A stretch of 64,000 nt of DNA from HK1 sp965202735 (GTDB taxonomy: Bacteria > Pseudomonadota > Gammaproteobacteria > HK1). Positions 25,021 to 34,303 of the stretch are shown here, one piece after another. A model generated the notes under the pieces. The model was not told the DNA's origin and made no database searches. It worked only from the letters and a program-made list of their open reading frames with translations. A program made the position numbers and the translations under genes. The stretch spans positions 1,798,001-1,862,000 of the forward strand of contig OZ241844.1 of assembly GCA_965202735.1 (NCBI GenBank). The letters run 5' to 3'. Position 1 is the first letter of the stretch. The number at the start of each line of letters is the position of its first letter.

Positions 25021-25407
25021 ATGAGCGGCGGAGACCTCGGCGCGGCGAGGCAAGGCCCGGCGGGGCGGGGCGGGTCGAGGCCCGGCCTGGACGACGGAGA
25101 CACCGTGTTCGAGGTCGTCGTGCGCCACAACGCGGTACAGGCGGTCCGCAGGGTGGCGCGCGCGCCGGACATGCACGTCCCGGAGTCGAACCTCGAGGTC
25201 ACTTCCGAGCTCGCCCGCAACCATCGGCGCCGCGGCTGCATCGACGGCTGCTACCGGTTCGACGAATTCGAGCGCGCCCGAAGCTTCGCGGTGCTGGCGC
25301 TCGACTTCGTCAGGCGCATGCTGGAAAAGCGCATCGAGCGGATCGAAGCGCTCGACACCGGAGCGGAGTTCGTCGCGCCCGAGCACGCGGCATCCCGGGG
25401 GCGGTGA
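25021..25407 (+). CDS. Conserved-looking protein of unknown function
   Basis: 128 residues; the first 25 are Gly/Arg-rich, then a compact region (TVFEVVVRHNAVQAVRRVARAPDM, in part; RGCIDGCYRFDEFERARSFAVLALDFVRRML). Two Cys close together (CIDGC) could bind metal. It is the last gene of the plus-strand operon, 25 bp after the CDGSH gene, and faces the glnT-like gene. No family recognised. Confidence 0.55.
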   Translation: MSGGDLGAARQGPAGRGGSRPGLDDGDTVFEVVVRHNAVQAVRRVARAPDMHVPESNLEVTSELARNHRRRGCIDGCYRFDEFERARSFAVLALDFVRRMLEKRIERIEALDTGAEFVAPEHAASRGR

Positions 25408-25478
25408 GCCACGGACGGCGGGCCGGAGGACGGCGGGCCGGAGGCCGGCGCGCCGCGGAGCCGGCCCGGAACCGGCCG

Positions 25479-26783
25479 TCAGCAGTCGAGCGTCGTCTCG
25501 CGCTCCCACTCCGTGAGGTGCCGGGAGTACTCGTCCCACTCCTGCATCTTGAGCTTGACGTAGGAGGCGGAGAAGGAGTCGCCGAGCGCGGACTTCAGCG
25601 CCTTGTCCCGGTCGAACGCGCGGACCGCGTCCAGCAGGTACCGCGGCAGCCGGCGGGCGCGCACCCTGTGGCCCTCGGCGTACATGTCGACGTGGCTCGG
25701 CTTGCCCGGGCTTCGATCGTTCTCGATGCCGTCGAGTCCGGCCGCGATGATGCCCGCGTGCAGAAGGTAGGGGTTCGCCGCGCCGTCGGCGAGCCGCAGC
25801 TCGAACCGGCCCGGGTCCGGGATGCGCACCATGTGGGTGCGGTTGTTGCCCGACCACGTGACCGCGTTCGGCGACCACGTCGCCCCGGACGAGGTGACCG
25901 GGGCGTTGATGCGCTTGTAGCTGTTCACGCACGGGTTGGTCAGCGCGCAGAGCGCCTCCGCGTGGTGCAGGACCCCGCCGAGGAACTGGTGCGCGAGCTT
26001 CGAGAGCCCGAGCGTGCCGCTCTCGTCGAGGAACAGGTTCCGGTTCGTCTCCGGGTCCCAGACCGAGACGTGGGCGTGGCAGCCGTTGCCGGTCAGGTGC
26101 GCGAAGGGCTTGGGCATGAACGTCGCGCGCAGCCCGTGCTGCTCCGCGATCGACTTCACCATGAACTTGAAGAACGCGTGCCGGTCGGCGGTGACCATGC
26201 AGTCGTCGTACTCCCAGTTCATCTCGAACTGGCCGTTGGCGTCCTCGTGGTCGTTCTGGTAGGGGCCCCAGCCGAGGGCGAGCATCGCGTCGCAGATCTC
26301 GGAGATGACGTCGTAGCGCCGCATCAGCGCCGACTGGTCGTAGCAGGGCTTGGCGTCGATGTCGCGGGGGTCCGAGATCGCGGTCCCCGAGGGGTCGATG
26401 AGGTGGTACTCCGCCTCCACCCCGGCGCGCACCACGAGGCCCTTCGCCGCCGCCGCGTCCACCATGCGCGCCAGCACCCGGCGCGGAGCCTGGTCCACCG
26501 GCGCGCCGTCCATCACCAGGTCGCCCGCGACCCACGCCACCTCGGGCTTCCAGGGAAGCCGGACGAGGCTCGACGGGTCGGGCACCGAGAACATGTCGGG
26601 ATGGGCCGGCGTCATGTCGAGCCAGGTCGCGAACCCCGCGAAGCCCGCACCGTCCTCCTCCATCGCCCCCGCCGCCGAGGCCGGGACGAGCTTCGAGCGC
26701 TGCGTGCCCCGGAAGTCGGTGAAGTTGAACAGGAAGTACTTCACCTCATGCTTCTTCGCGAATGCTTCGAGCTTGCCGGCCAT
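25479..26783 (-). CDS. glnT: Glutamine synthetase-like ligase (GlnT / GmaS type)
   Basis: 434-residue GlnT-type enzyme that joins glutamate to ammonia or an amine using ATP. Catalytic-domain motifs include AGVEAEYHLID (metal Glu), NGQFEMNWEYDD, HVSVWDPETNRNLF with the preceding NGCHAH, and NRTHMVRIPDPGRFELRLADGAANPYL. It ends a four-gene unit glxB-glxC-glxD-glnT, 51 bp after glxD. This family includes gamma-glutamylmethylamide synthetase (GmaS) of the N-methylglutamate pathway. GlnT and GmaS cannot be separated here, but the adjacent corrinoid methyl-transfer operon makes an amine substrate plausible. Confidence 0.88.
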   Translation of the reverse strand: MAGKLEAFAKKHEVKYFLFNFTDFRGTQRSKLVPASAAGAMEEDGAGFAGFATWLDMTPAHPDMFSVPDPSSLVRLPWKPEVAWVAGDLVMDGAPVDQAPRRVLARMVDAAAAKGLVVRAGVEAEYHLIDPSGTAISDPRDIDAKPCYDQSALMRRYDVISEICDAMLALGWGPYQNDHEDANGQFEMNWEYDDCMVTADRHAFFKFMVKSIAEQHGLRATFMPKPFAHLTGNGCHAHVSVWDPETNRNLFLDESGTLGLSKLAHQFLGGVLHHAEALCALTNPCVNSYKRINAPVTSSGATWSPNAVTWSGNNRTHMVRIPDPGRFELRLADGAANPYLLHAGIIAAGLDGIENDRSPGKPSHVDMYAEGHRVRARRLPRYLLDAVRAFDRDKALKSALGDSFSASYVKLKMQEWDEYSRHLTEWERETTLDC

Positions 26784-26834
26784 CGGATTCCTCCTCCCTC
26801 GTTCGAAATGTCCCGCCGGAACGGTACTCGCGAA

Positions 26835-28148
26835 CTACCCTCGCCCCGGTATCCAGCCCGTTCCCGCCAGCGGCACCTGCGCCATCGCCGCCGCCTCCAC
26901 CGTGAGCGCCGCCATGTCCTCGGGCTCCAGGTTGTGCACGTGCGACTTGCCGCAGGCGCGGGCGAGCGTCTGGCACTCCATCGTCAGCACCGAGAGGTAG
27001 TTCCGCACCCGCCGCGCACCCTCCTCGGGGTCGAGCCGCGCCTCCAGCTCCGGGCGCTGGGTGGCGATGCCCACCGGACACATCCCGGTATGGCAGCGGT
27101 CGCAGGCGCCGGGGCGGGTGCCGAGCGCCTCGTAGTCCGCCTCGTGGAGCGGCGCGTTGCAGTTGAGCGCGATGAGCGCCGCCATGCCGATGGAGACCGC
27201 GTCCGCGCCGAGCGCCAGCGCCTTCGCCACGTCCGAGCCGGTACGGATGCCGCCGGAGACGATGAGCTGCACCTTGCGGTGCATGTCGAGCTCCTTCAGC
27301 GCCTCGACCGCGAGCCGCACCGCGGGCAGGGTCGGGATCCCCACGTCCTCGATGAAGACATCCTGGGTCGCCGCGGTGCCGCCCTGCATCCCGTCCACCA
27401 CCACCGCGTCCGCGCCCGCCTTCACCGCCAGCATCACGTCGTAGCGGGTGCGGGTCGCGCCCACCTTCACGTACACCGGCTTCTCCCAGCCGGTGATCTC
27501 GCGAAGCTCCCGGATCTTGATCTCCAGATCGTCGGGGCCCGTCCAGTCGGGGTGGCGCGACGGGCTGCGCTGGTCGATGCCCGCGGGCAGGGTGCGCATC
27601 CCGGCCACGCGGTCGGTGATCTTCTGCCCGAGCAGCATCCCGCCGCCACCGGGCTTCGCGCCCTGGCCAACCACCACCTCGATGGCGTCGGCGCGGCGGA
27701 GCTGGTCCGGGCGCATGCCGTAGCGCGAGGGCAGGTACTGGTAGACGAGCGTCTTCGACGCCTCGCGCTCCTCGTCGGTCATGCCGCCGTCGCCGGTGGT
27801 GGTGCTGGTGCCCATCGCGGTGGCGGCGAGACCGAGGGCCCGCTTCGCGTTGGCGCCGAGCGCGCCGAAGCTCATGCCCGCGATGGTGACGGGGATGGCG
27901 AGCTCGATCGGCTTCGAGGCGAAGCGGGCGCCGATGGTCACGTTGGTCGCGCACGCCTCGCGGTAGCCCTCGAGCGGGTAGCGCGAGACCGAGGCGCCGA
28001 GGAAGACGAGGTCGTCGAAGTCCGGCACCGGCCGCTTCGCGCCCGCGCCGCGGATGGAATAGATCCCCTCGGCGCCGGCGCGCTGGATCTCGGCGACGAC
28101 GTGGGGCGGAAAGGTGGCGGAGCCCCGGATGCGGCGCGGATCGCTCAT
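26835..28148 (-). CDS. glxD: FMN-binding glutamate synthase-like protein (GlxD / MgsC type)
   Basis: 437 residues equivalent to the FMN domain of glutamate synthase, which reduces 2-iminoglutarate to glutamate or, in MgsC, makes N-methylglutamate. Barrel motifs include GQGAKPGGGGMLLGQKIT, VKVGATRTRYD, VVVDGMQGGTAATQ and SGGIRTGSDVAKALALGADAV (FMN phosphate site, in part). CDRCHTGMCPVG near residue 346 carries three Cys for the iron-sulfur cluster. The ATG at 28148 is two bases past the glxC stop, so the proteins are made together as a split glutamate synthase. Confidence 0.92.
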   Translation of the reverse strand: MSDPRRIRGSATFPPHVVAEIQRAGAEGIYSIRGAGAKRPVPDFDDLVFLGASVSRYPLEGYREACATNVTIGARFASKPIELAIPVTIAGMSFGALGANAKRALGLAATAMGTSTTTGDGGMTDEEREASKTLVYQYLPSRYGMRPDQLRRADAIEVVVGQGAKPGGGGMLLGQKITDRVAGMRTLPAGIDQRSPSRHPDWTGPDDLEIKIRELREITGWEKPVYVKVGATRTRYDVMLAVKAGADAVVVDGMQGGTAATQDVFIEDVGIPTLPAVRLAVEALKELDMHRKVQLIVSGGIRTGSDVAKALALGADAVSIGMAALIALNCNAPLHEADYEALGTRPGACDRCHTGMCPVGIATQRPELEARLDPEEGARRVRNYLSVLTMECQTLARACGKSHVHNLEPEDMAALTVEAAAMAQVPLAGTGWIPGRG

Positions 28149-28150
28149 TC

Positions 28151-28834
28151 TCAGTAGCTCCCCGCGTGGTCCACTCTGAAATGATAGAGCCGGCGCGCCG
28201 AGCCGTAGCGGCGGAACGCGCCCGCGCCGGCTTCGATCCCGGCCCGGTCGAGCAGCGCCTGGAGGCTCGCCCGATGCTCCGCGGTCAGCGCCTTCTCCTC
28301 GCAGTCGGCGCCGAGGCTCTCCACCGCGCCGCGCACGAAGAGCTCCGCCTCGTAGATGGAGTCGCCGAGGTTCGCGCCGGCGTCGCCGCATACCACCAGC
28401 CGGCCCGCCTGGGCCATGAACGCGCTCATGTGTCCGACCGAGCCGCCGACCACGATGTCCGCGCCCTTGAGCGAGATGCCGCAGCGCGCGCTCGCGCCGC
28501 CCTCGATGACGAGCAGCCCTCCGTGGGCGGTGGCCCCGGCCGACTGGCTCGCATCGCCCCGCACCCGCACCGACCCCGACATCATGTTCTCCGCCACCCC
28601 GACCCCGACGTTGCCGTCCACGACGACGTGCGCGCACTCGTTCATTCCCGCGCAGTAGTAGCCGGCGTGGCCCCGGATGCGTACTTCGACGGTGTGCGTC
28701 AGCCCCACCGCGAGCGAGTGCCGCCCCATGGGATTGAGCACCTCGAACGACGTCCGCGCCGCGTTGCCGGAGCGGCGCTGGAGCCGCCGGTTGAGCGTCC
28801 GGACGTCGACCGTGTTCAGATCGAGCGTTTCCAA
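28151..28834 (-). CDS. glxC: GXGXG-domain glutamate synthase subunit (GlxC / MgsB type)
   Basis: 227 residues forming the right-handed beta-helix of the glutamate synthase alpha-subunit C-terminal domain: repeated Gly-x-x-Gly turns (NVGVGVAENMMSGSVRVRGDAS, in part; HGGLLVIEGGASARCG; GGSVGHMSAFMAQAGRLVVCGDAG). It is structural and lines the ammonia path between the amidotransferase and FMN subunits. It lies between glxB and glxD with tight spacing on both sides. Confidence 0.92.
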   Translation of the reverse strand: METLDLNTVDVRTLNRRLQRRSGNAARTSFEVLNPMGRHSLAVGLTHTVEVRIRGHAGYYCAGMNECAHVVVDGNVGVGVAENMMSGSVRVRGDASQSAGATAHGGLLVIEGGASARCGISLKGADIVVGGSVGHMSAFMAQAGRLVVCGDAGANLGDSIYEAELFVRGAVESLGADCEEKALTAEHRASLQALLDRAGIEAGAGAFRRYGSARRLYHFRVDHAGSY

Positions 28835-28861
28835 GGCCTGTCCGCTCCCTTCGCCGCCGGC

Positions 28862-29764
28862 TCAGGCGCTCCCCCAGTTGTACACGGTGGCGGGCTTCGG
28901 CTCCCACACCGACGCCGACTCCACCCCCGGCAGGCGCGCCAGCGCCCGGTACTCCGACGCCATCGCCACCCAGTCGTCGGTCTCCGCCAGCACCGCCGGC
29001 TTGCAGGCGATGGGGTCGCGCAGCACCGAGAACCCCTCGCGCGTGCCGACCGCGAACGTGTAGAAGCCGTCCAGGTCGCCGATCGCCGCCTCCAGCGCCT
29101 CGGCGATGGTCGCGCCCCCGCGCAGCTTCCAGGTGAGGTAGCCGGCCGCGACCTCGCTGTCGTTCTCGGTCTGAAAGCGGATGCCGGCGTGCTCGCGCAG
29201 CCACTCGCGCAGCCGGTGGTGGTTCGACAGCGAGCCGTTGTGCACGAGGCAGAGATCGTCGCCGGTGTTGAACGGGTGGGCGCCCTCGGTGGTCACCGCG
29301 CTCTCCGTCGCCATGCGGGTATGGCCCACCGCGTGCGTGCCGGAGGCCTCGGCGATCGAGAACAGCGCCAGCACCTCCACCGGCAGGCCGACCTCCTTGT
29401 AGATCTCCAGCACCGCACCGGAGCTCGTGATCCGCACGTCCGGGCAGTTGCGCTCGACCCAGGCGCGGAGCGCCGCCGCCCCGGCCGCCGAGCGCAGCAC
29501 CACGTGCGACGCGACCCGCTCGACGCCCACCGCGTCCCCGAGCGCGGCCGCCGCCCGGTCCGCGATCGCGTCCCAGCCGGCGTCCGTCCCGGGGTCGTAG
29601 ACGATGACCTTCCCCGACTCCGCCGCGCCGCCCTCCCGGTACACCGCCACCCCGGAGCTGTCCGGCCCCCGTTCGCTCATCTCCATCAGCATCGGCGAGA
29701 AGATCGCGCCGAGCCGCGGGCGAAGCTCCGGATTCTTGAGGTAGATGCCGACGATCCCGCACAT
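28862..29764 (-). CDS. glxB: Class II glutamine amidotransferase (GlxB / MgsA type)
   Basis: 300 residues. The ATG at 29764 gives MCGIVGIY, whose Cys2 becomes the N-terminal nucleophile after Met removal. HAVGHTRMATESAVTTEGAHPF and VHNGSLSN form the glutaminase pocket and FQTENDSEVAAGY is typical of class II enzymes. It releases ammonia from glutamine for the GlxC/GlxD subunits. It is first in the glx-glnT unit; the promoter should lie in 29765-29880, just before a MITE-A copy. Confidence 0.92.
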   Translation of the reverse strand: MCGIVGIYLKNPELRPRLGAIFSPMLMEMSERGPDSSGVAVYREGGAAESGKVIVYDPGTDAGWDAIADRAAAALGDAVGVERVASHVVLRSAAGAAALRAWVERNCPDVRITSSGAVLEIYKEVGLPVEVLALFSIAEASGTHAVGHTRMATESAVTTEGAHPFNTGDDLCLVHNGSLSNHHRLREWLREHAGIRFQTENDSEVAAGYLTWKLRGGATIAEALEAAIGDLDGFYTFAVGTREGFSVLRDPIACKPAVLAETDDWVAMASEYRALARLPGVESASVWEPKPATVYNWGSA

Positions 29765-29883
29765 GGTGGCTCCTCGGGACACGGGGCGAACGAGGCGGCG
29801 CCCGGGGGCGGAGTGTAGCCGTTCTCGCAGTCATTGAGTGTGGGCCGCCACGGGGCGTCCGGCCGAGGGGATTCCAGGAGCAT

Positions 29884-30006
29884 CAGCAATTCCCGCCAGA
29901 CGGGAACAGGCCCCCCGGAATCCCCTCGACTCGACGCCCTGAAGGTCGAAACCGCACCATGATCCCGTCACGGTACGGCCTCTCCGGGCGCTGGCGGGAA
30001 TCGCTG
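29884..30006 (+). mobile_element. MITE-A copy 5
   Basis: 123 bp with ends CAGCAATTCCCGCC and GGCGGGAATCGCTG and a perfect 9-bp duplication CAGGAGCAT (29875-29883 and 30007-30015). A further hairpin of the same core (TTCCCGCCGGGCGGGAA) follows at about 30016. It separates the divergent glxB and hydrolase genes. Confidence 0.9.
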
Positions 30007-30123
30007 CAGGAGCATGTTCCCGCCGGGCGGGAACGGCCGGCTCCCGGGCCTGCGGCGGTCCGCACGGGCGCCAATCCGGTAGGATGCCGCATCCCGACAC
30101 CCCGTCACGCGAGGGATCCCCCC

Positions 30124-31068
30124 ATGTCCCGCCGTCTCGTCGCCGCCGCCGCGCAGCTCGGGCCCATCCACCGCACGGATTCGCGCGAGAGCGTGGTCCG
30201 GCGCCTCGTCGACCTGATGCGCCAGGCCGCGGACCGCGGGTGCGGGCTCGTCGTCTACCCCGAGCTTGCGCTCACCACGTTCTTCCCGCGCTGGCTCTGC
30301 GACTCGCAGGACGAGGTCGACGCGTGGTTCGAGCGCGAGATGCCGAACGCCGCGACCCGGCCGCTGTTCGAGGAGGCGAAGCGGCTCGGGATCGGGTTCC
30401 ATCTCGGCTACGCGGAGCTCTGCGAGGAGAACGGCGCGACGCGGCGTTTCAACACCGCGGTCCTCGTCGGCCCCGACGGCGCCATCGTCGGCAGGTACCG
30501 CAAGATCCACCTGCCGGGCACCGCCGAGCCGGTGCCCGGCGCGCCGTTCCAGCACCTGGAGAAGCGCTACTTCGAGGTCGGCAACCTCGGCTTCCCGGTG
30601 TGGCGCGCGCACGGCGCGATCGTCGGCATGTGCATCTGCAACGACCGCCGCTGGCCGGAGACCTTCCGGGTGATGGGGCTGAAGGGGGCGGAGATGGTGG
30701 TGCTCGGCTACAACACGCCGGACTTCAACATCCACACCGACGAGCCCGGGCACCTGCGCATGTTCCACAACCACCTCACGATGCAGGCGAACGCGTACCA
30801 GAACGGGTGCTGGGTGGTCGCCTCCGCCAAGGCCGGCCGCGAGGACGGGTTCGGGCTCATCGGCGGCTCGTGCATCATCGCCCCGACCGGCGAGATCGCG
30901 GCGGTGGCGATGACCGAGGACGACGAGCTGGTGACCGGCGAGGTCGACTTCTCGCTCGGCGAGTACATCCGGCGCACGGTGTTCGACTTCGCCAGGCACC
31001 GCCGCATCGAGCACTACGGGATCATCACCGCGCAGACCGGGGTGGTCGCGAGCCCGGAGAACGGGTAG
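30124..31068 (+). CDS. hyuC: N-carbamoyl-D-amino-acid hydrolase
   Basis: 314-residue carbon-nitrogen hydrolase that converts N-carbamoyl-D-amino acids to D-amino acid, CO2 and ammonia. The triad falls at Glu47 (VVYPELALT), Lys127 (YRKIHLPG) and Cys172 (CICNDRRWPE), the same numbers as in the Agrobacterium enzyme, and conserved blocks (TTFFPRW, FQHLEKRYFE, RVMGLKGAE) match that family closely. The ATG at 30124 gives the right N-terminus. It overlaps the convergent Tam-like gene by 44 bp. No hydantoinase is present, so the source of substrate is unknown. Confidence 0.93.
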   Translation: MSRRLVAAAAQLGPIHRTDSRESVVRRLVDLMRQAADRGCGLVVYPELALTTFFPRWLCDSQDEVDAWFEREMPNAATRPLFEEAKRLGIGFHLGYAELCEENGATRRFNTAVLVGPDGAIVGRYRKIHLPGTAEPVPGAPFQHLEKRYFEVGNLGFPVWRAHGAIVGMCICNDRRWPETFRVMGLKGAEMVVLGYNTPDFNIHTDEPGHLRMFHNHLTMQANAYQNGCWVVASAKAGREDGFGLIGGSCIIAPTGEIAAVAMTEDDELVTGEVDFSLGEYIRRTVFDFARHRRIEHYGIITAQTGVVASPENG

Positions 31069-31876
31069 CGGCGAAGCGCCGCCGCACCGCCACCAGGAAC
31101 AGGCGCCGGAACGGATACAGCGTACTGCCGTCGGCCCGGCGCGGATACGCGCGGCGAAGACGTTCCCGGTACACGTCGATGAAGCGCTCGAGCCCGGCGC
31201 CGTCGAGGCCGTGCAGGATCGGGCGAAGGCCGGTCGCCCTGACCCACTCCAGCACCGGGTCGTCGCCTTCGAGCCGCTGGAGGTACTCGGTCTCCCAGAT
31301 GTCGAGCGACGACGCCTGCGGCGCGAGCAGGTCGTGGTACTCGCCGGCATCGAGCACCCACCTGCGCCCGACCGCCGCGGCGAGCGCCTCGTCACCGAGG
31401 CGCGCACCGTGCACGCCGCCGCTCGCGAGGGTCTCGCGCATCAGGGTGTGCGACGGCATCGAGTAGCTGAGCGGCATCTGGACCGCGAGACATCCCCCCG
31501 GGGCGAGGAAGCCGAAGAGCCTGGGGAAGAGCGCCGCATGGCCGTCGATCCAGTGAAGCGCGGCGTTGGAGTAGATGAGGTCGGGCGCCCGCTCGGGCTC
31601 CCACCGCGTGATGTCGGCCCGGACCCACTCGATGCGTCCCGGCGTCCCGGCCGCCCTCGCGAGCATCTCGCTCGACGAGTCGATGCCCGCCACGGAGGCG
31701 GCGGGGAACCGCTCGGCGAGCGTGCGGGTGACGTTGCCCGAGCCGCATCCGAGGTCGTGGACCAGGGACGCGCCGGAGAGCGGGACGCGGGCCAGGAGGT
31801 CGAGGGCGGGACGAAGCCGGTGGTCGGTGAACCGATGGTACTGGCCGGGGTCCCAGCCGGCGCCGGCGGGCCGCAC
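31025..31876 (-). CDS. tam: Trans-aconitate 2-methyltransferase-like SAM enzyme
   Basis: 283-residue class I methyltransferase. Motif I is LVHDLGCGSGNVTRTLA with motif II near VAGIDSSSEML, and the Tam-specific YSNAALHWIDGHAALFPRLF is present. Tam methylates trans-aconitate, an inhibitor formed from the citrate-cycle intermediate cis-aconitate. GTG start at 31876, one base after the upstream sulfurtransferase stop, so the two are in one unit. The C-terminal 14 codons overlap hyuC on the other strand. Confidence 0.85.
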   Translation of the reverse strand: MRPAGAGWDPGQYHRFTDHRLRPALDLLARVPLSGASLVHDLGCGSGNVTRTLAERFPAASVAGIDSSSEMLARAAGTPGRIEWVRADITRWEPERAPDLIYSNAALHWIDGHAALFPRLFGFLAPGGCLAVQMPLSYSMPSHTLMRETLASGGVHGARLGDEALAAAVGRRWVLDAGEYHDLLAPQASSLDIWETEYLQRLEGDDPVLEWVRATGLRPILHGLDGAGLERFIDVYRERLRRAYPRRADGSTLYPFRRLFLVAVRRRFAATRSPGSRPPRSAR

Positions 31877-31877
31877 C

Positions 31878-32717
31878 TCAGTCCCGGCCCCGGCTCCGTC
31901 CGTGCACCACGACCGGACACTCCATGCGATTCCCCCACTCCTGCCAGGACGCGACGTAGTTGCGCACGTCCGGGTGTCCGAGCAGGCGAAGCGCCAGGTA
32001 CGCGTGGGCCGAGCGGTAGCCGGTGTTGCAGTAGGCGATGACCGGCGTCGCGGTGGTGATCCCGACCGACGCGTAACGCTCGCGCAACGTCTCCGGGCCG
32101 AGCATGCGTCCCCGGTCGTCGAGGTTGTGGGTCCATTCCAGGTGCACCGCGCCCGGCACCGCGCCGGCGCGCGCCGCGCCGCGCGCGTCTTCCCCGTACC
32201 ACTCCCGGTCGGACCGGGTGTCGAGGATGACCGTCGGCGGATCGTCGATGGCGGCGGCGACGTCCGACCAGGCCGCGCACACCGACATCACCGCCTCGCA
32301 GGGGTACGCGCCCGCCTTCGGCGGCGTCGCCTGGTGGGTGAGCGGCCGCCCGGCCGCCTCCCAGGCGCGCACCCCGCCGTCGAGCACCGCCACCCGCTCG
32401 TGTCCGAGGTACTCGAGAAACCAGAACGCGCGGGCCGCCGATTCGTCGGTGATCTCGCCGCACACGACGACGGTGTCCTCGCGGCGAATGCCCGCGCCCG
32501 CGAGCTGGAACGCCCACATCCTGGTGAAGGAGGCGAGCGGTGCGGGGTCGGAGTCGTAGGTGTTGACGCCGTAGACGCTGAAGTGGCGCGCCCCGGGGAC
32601 GTGTCCGTTCGCGTAGTGCTCGCCGCGCCGCACGTCGAGGACCACGAGGTCCTCGTCGGCGAGGCGGGCCGCGAGAGCGGCCGGGTCCCACAAGAGCGGT
32701 GCGGGTTCGGAAGTCAT
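31878..32717 (-). CDS. Two-domain rhodanese-type sulfurtransferase
   Basis: 279 residues with tandem rhodanese domains of the SseA/TST class. The N-terminal domain (VVLDVRRGEHYANGHVPGA) is inactive; the C-terminal domain carries the catalytic loop YCNTGYRSAH with Cys near residue 239. ILDTRSDREWYGE and GAVPGAVHLEW are standard. Thiosulfate and 3-mercaptopyruvate donors cannot be separated: the loop is neither CRKGVT nor CGSGVT. It is upstream of, and tightly linked to, tam. Confidence 0.85.
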   Translation of the reverse strand: MTSEPAPLLWDPAALAARLADEDLVVLDVRRGEHYANGHVPGARHFSVYGVNTYDSDPAPLASFTRMWAFQLAGAGIRREDTVVVCGEITDESAARAFWFLEYLGHERVAVLDGGVRAWEAAGRPLTHQATPPKAGAYPCEAVMSVCAAWSDVAAAIDDPPTVILDTRSDREWYGEDARGAARAGAVPGAVHLEWTHNLDDRGRMLGPETLRERYASVGITTATPVIAYCNTGYRSAHAYLALRLLGHPDVRNYVASWQEWGNRMECPVVVHGRSRGRD

Positions 32718-32781
32718 CGGATACGTACTCCGGCGGGAAGGCGGATCGAACGACGGCCTCGACCGGACACCGCGCTGCCGG

Positions 32782-34167
32782 TTACATCCAGCCCTCGGCC
32801 CGCACGTGCTCCAGGATGTCGTCGAGCGCGAGCTCCCAGCGGTCGAAGAGCATGTCGACCTCCCGCTCCTCGATGATGAGCGGCGGGCAGAACGCGATGC
32901 GGATGCCGCCTCCGGTGCAGGCGCGGAGCAGCACCCCGCGCCGGGTGCAGGCATCGGTCGCCCACGCGGCGAGGGACAGGTCGAAGCTCTCCTTCGTCTC
33001 CTTGTCCTTCACGATCTCGACCGAGCCGATGAGGCCCACCCCGGACGCATCCCCGACGAGCGGATGCCCGCCCAGCGCGGCCAGCCGCTCCTGCGCGTGC
33101 CCGCCGACCCTGCGCACATGGGCGCCGATGTCCATCTCGTCGTAGATCTTCAGCGTCTCCAGCGCCACCGCGGCCGGGACCGGATGGCCGGAATAGGTGA
33201 AGCCGGTGCCGAGGATGCCGTTCTTCCCGGCCAGCTCCCGGATCGGCCCGTAGACCTTCTCGTTGAGGATGACGGCCGAGATCGGCAGGTACGCCGAGGA
33301 GAGCTGCTTGGCGATGCACATGATGTCGGGCCGGATGCCGAAGGTCTCGCACGCGAAGCGGTTGCCGGTGCGGAAGAAGCCGGTGATGACCTCGTCGGCG
33401 ACCATCAGCACGTCGTGCTTCGCGAGCACCGCCTGGATCTTCTCGAAGTAGGTCCTCGGCGGGATGACCGCCCCGCCGGCGCCGAGCACCGGCTCCGCGA
33501 CGAAGGCGGCCACGGTCTCCGGACCCTCGGCGAGGATGAGCTGCTCCAGCTCCTCCGCGCGCCGGCTCGCGAACGCCTCCTCGCTCTCGCCCGGATGGGC
33601 GTCGCGGTAGTAGTTGTGGCTGCCGGTATGCAGGATGTTCGGGATCGGGAGATCGAAGCCCTTGTGCATCGCGGGTAGGCCGGTGAGCGACCCCGAGGAC
33701 ACCGCGATGCCGTGATAGCCGTGCTCGCGGGCGATGATCTTCTTCTTCTCCGGCTTGCCGCGGGCGTTGTTGTAGTACCAGACGAACTTGACCATGTGGT
33801 CGTTCGCCTCGGAGCCCGAGTTCGCGAACCACACCCGCGCCATCGGCACCGGAGCGGAGTCGAGCAGCCGCTCCGCGAGATCGATGGTGGGCATGGTCGA
33901 GCGCTGGAAGAACGTGTGGTAGGTCGGGAGCTTGCGCATCTGCGCGACCGCGGCCTGGATCAGGCGCTCGTTGCTGAACCCCAGCGCCGTGCACCACAGG
34001 CCCGCCATGCCTTCGATGTACTCGTTCCCCTCGAGGTCCCTGACGTATACTCCGCGCCCTTCTTCGAGGATGAGCGGTCCCTCCTTCTCGAGGCGGAGGG
34101 GATTGGTCATTCCATGCAGGAGCGACGCGATGTCGCGGGCATGGGGAGAGTTGAGCACAGCGGGCAT
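32782..34167 (-). CDS. Class III (omega) aminotransferase
   Basis: 461-residue PLP enzyme. The start ATG at 34167 follows a strong AGGAGGT ribosome site. FANSGSEANDHMVKFVWYYNN binds the cofactor phosphate, HGYHGIAVSSGSLTG and VADEVITGFFRTG are class III blocks, and the Schiff-base lysine is in CIAKQLSSAYLPIS. The family transfers amino groups from omega-amines (beta-alanine, putrescine-like diamines, taurine) to pyruvate or 2-oxoglutarate. With agmatinase at 43.8 kb a polyamine role is possible but unproven. Confidence 0.9.
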   Translation of the reverse strand: MPAVLNSPHARDIASLLHGMTNPLRLEKEGPLILEEGRGVYVRDLEGNEYIEGMAGLWCTALGFSNERLIQAAVAQMRKLPTYHTFFQRSTMPTIDLAERLLDSAPVPMARVWFANSGSEANDHMVKFVWYYNNARGKPEKKKIIAREHGYHGIAVSSGSLTGLPAMHKGFDLPIPNILHTGSHNYYRDAHPGESEEAFASRRAEELEQLILAEGPETVAAFVAEPVLGAGGAVIPPRTYFEKIQAVLAKHDVLMVADEVITGFFRTGNRFACETFGIRPDIMCIAKQLSSAYLPISAVILNEKVYGPIRELAGKNGILGTGFTYSGHPVPAAVALETLKIYDEMDIGAHVRRVGGHAQERLAALGGHPLVGDASGVGLIGSVEIVKDKETKESFDLSLAAWATDACTRRGVLLRACTGGGIRIAFCPPLIIEEREVDMLFDRWELALDDILEHVRAEGWM

Positions 34168-34303
34168 GGGTCTACCTCCTTCGGGATATTTCATGAAGCG
34201 CCGACCGGCAGCGGCGCATGGGCGGACGGGCTCGCGGAACGAACCGGGACCGGCGAAGTCTATAGCCGCGCATTCCGTTGCACCAGCCGGTACCGCTGTC
34301 AGC

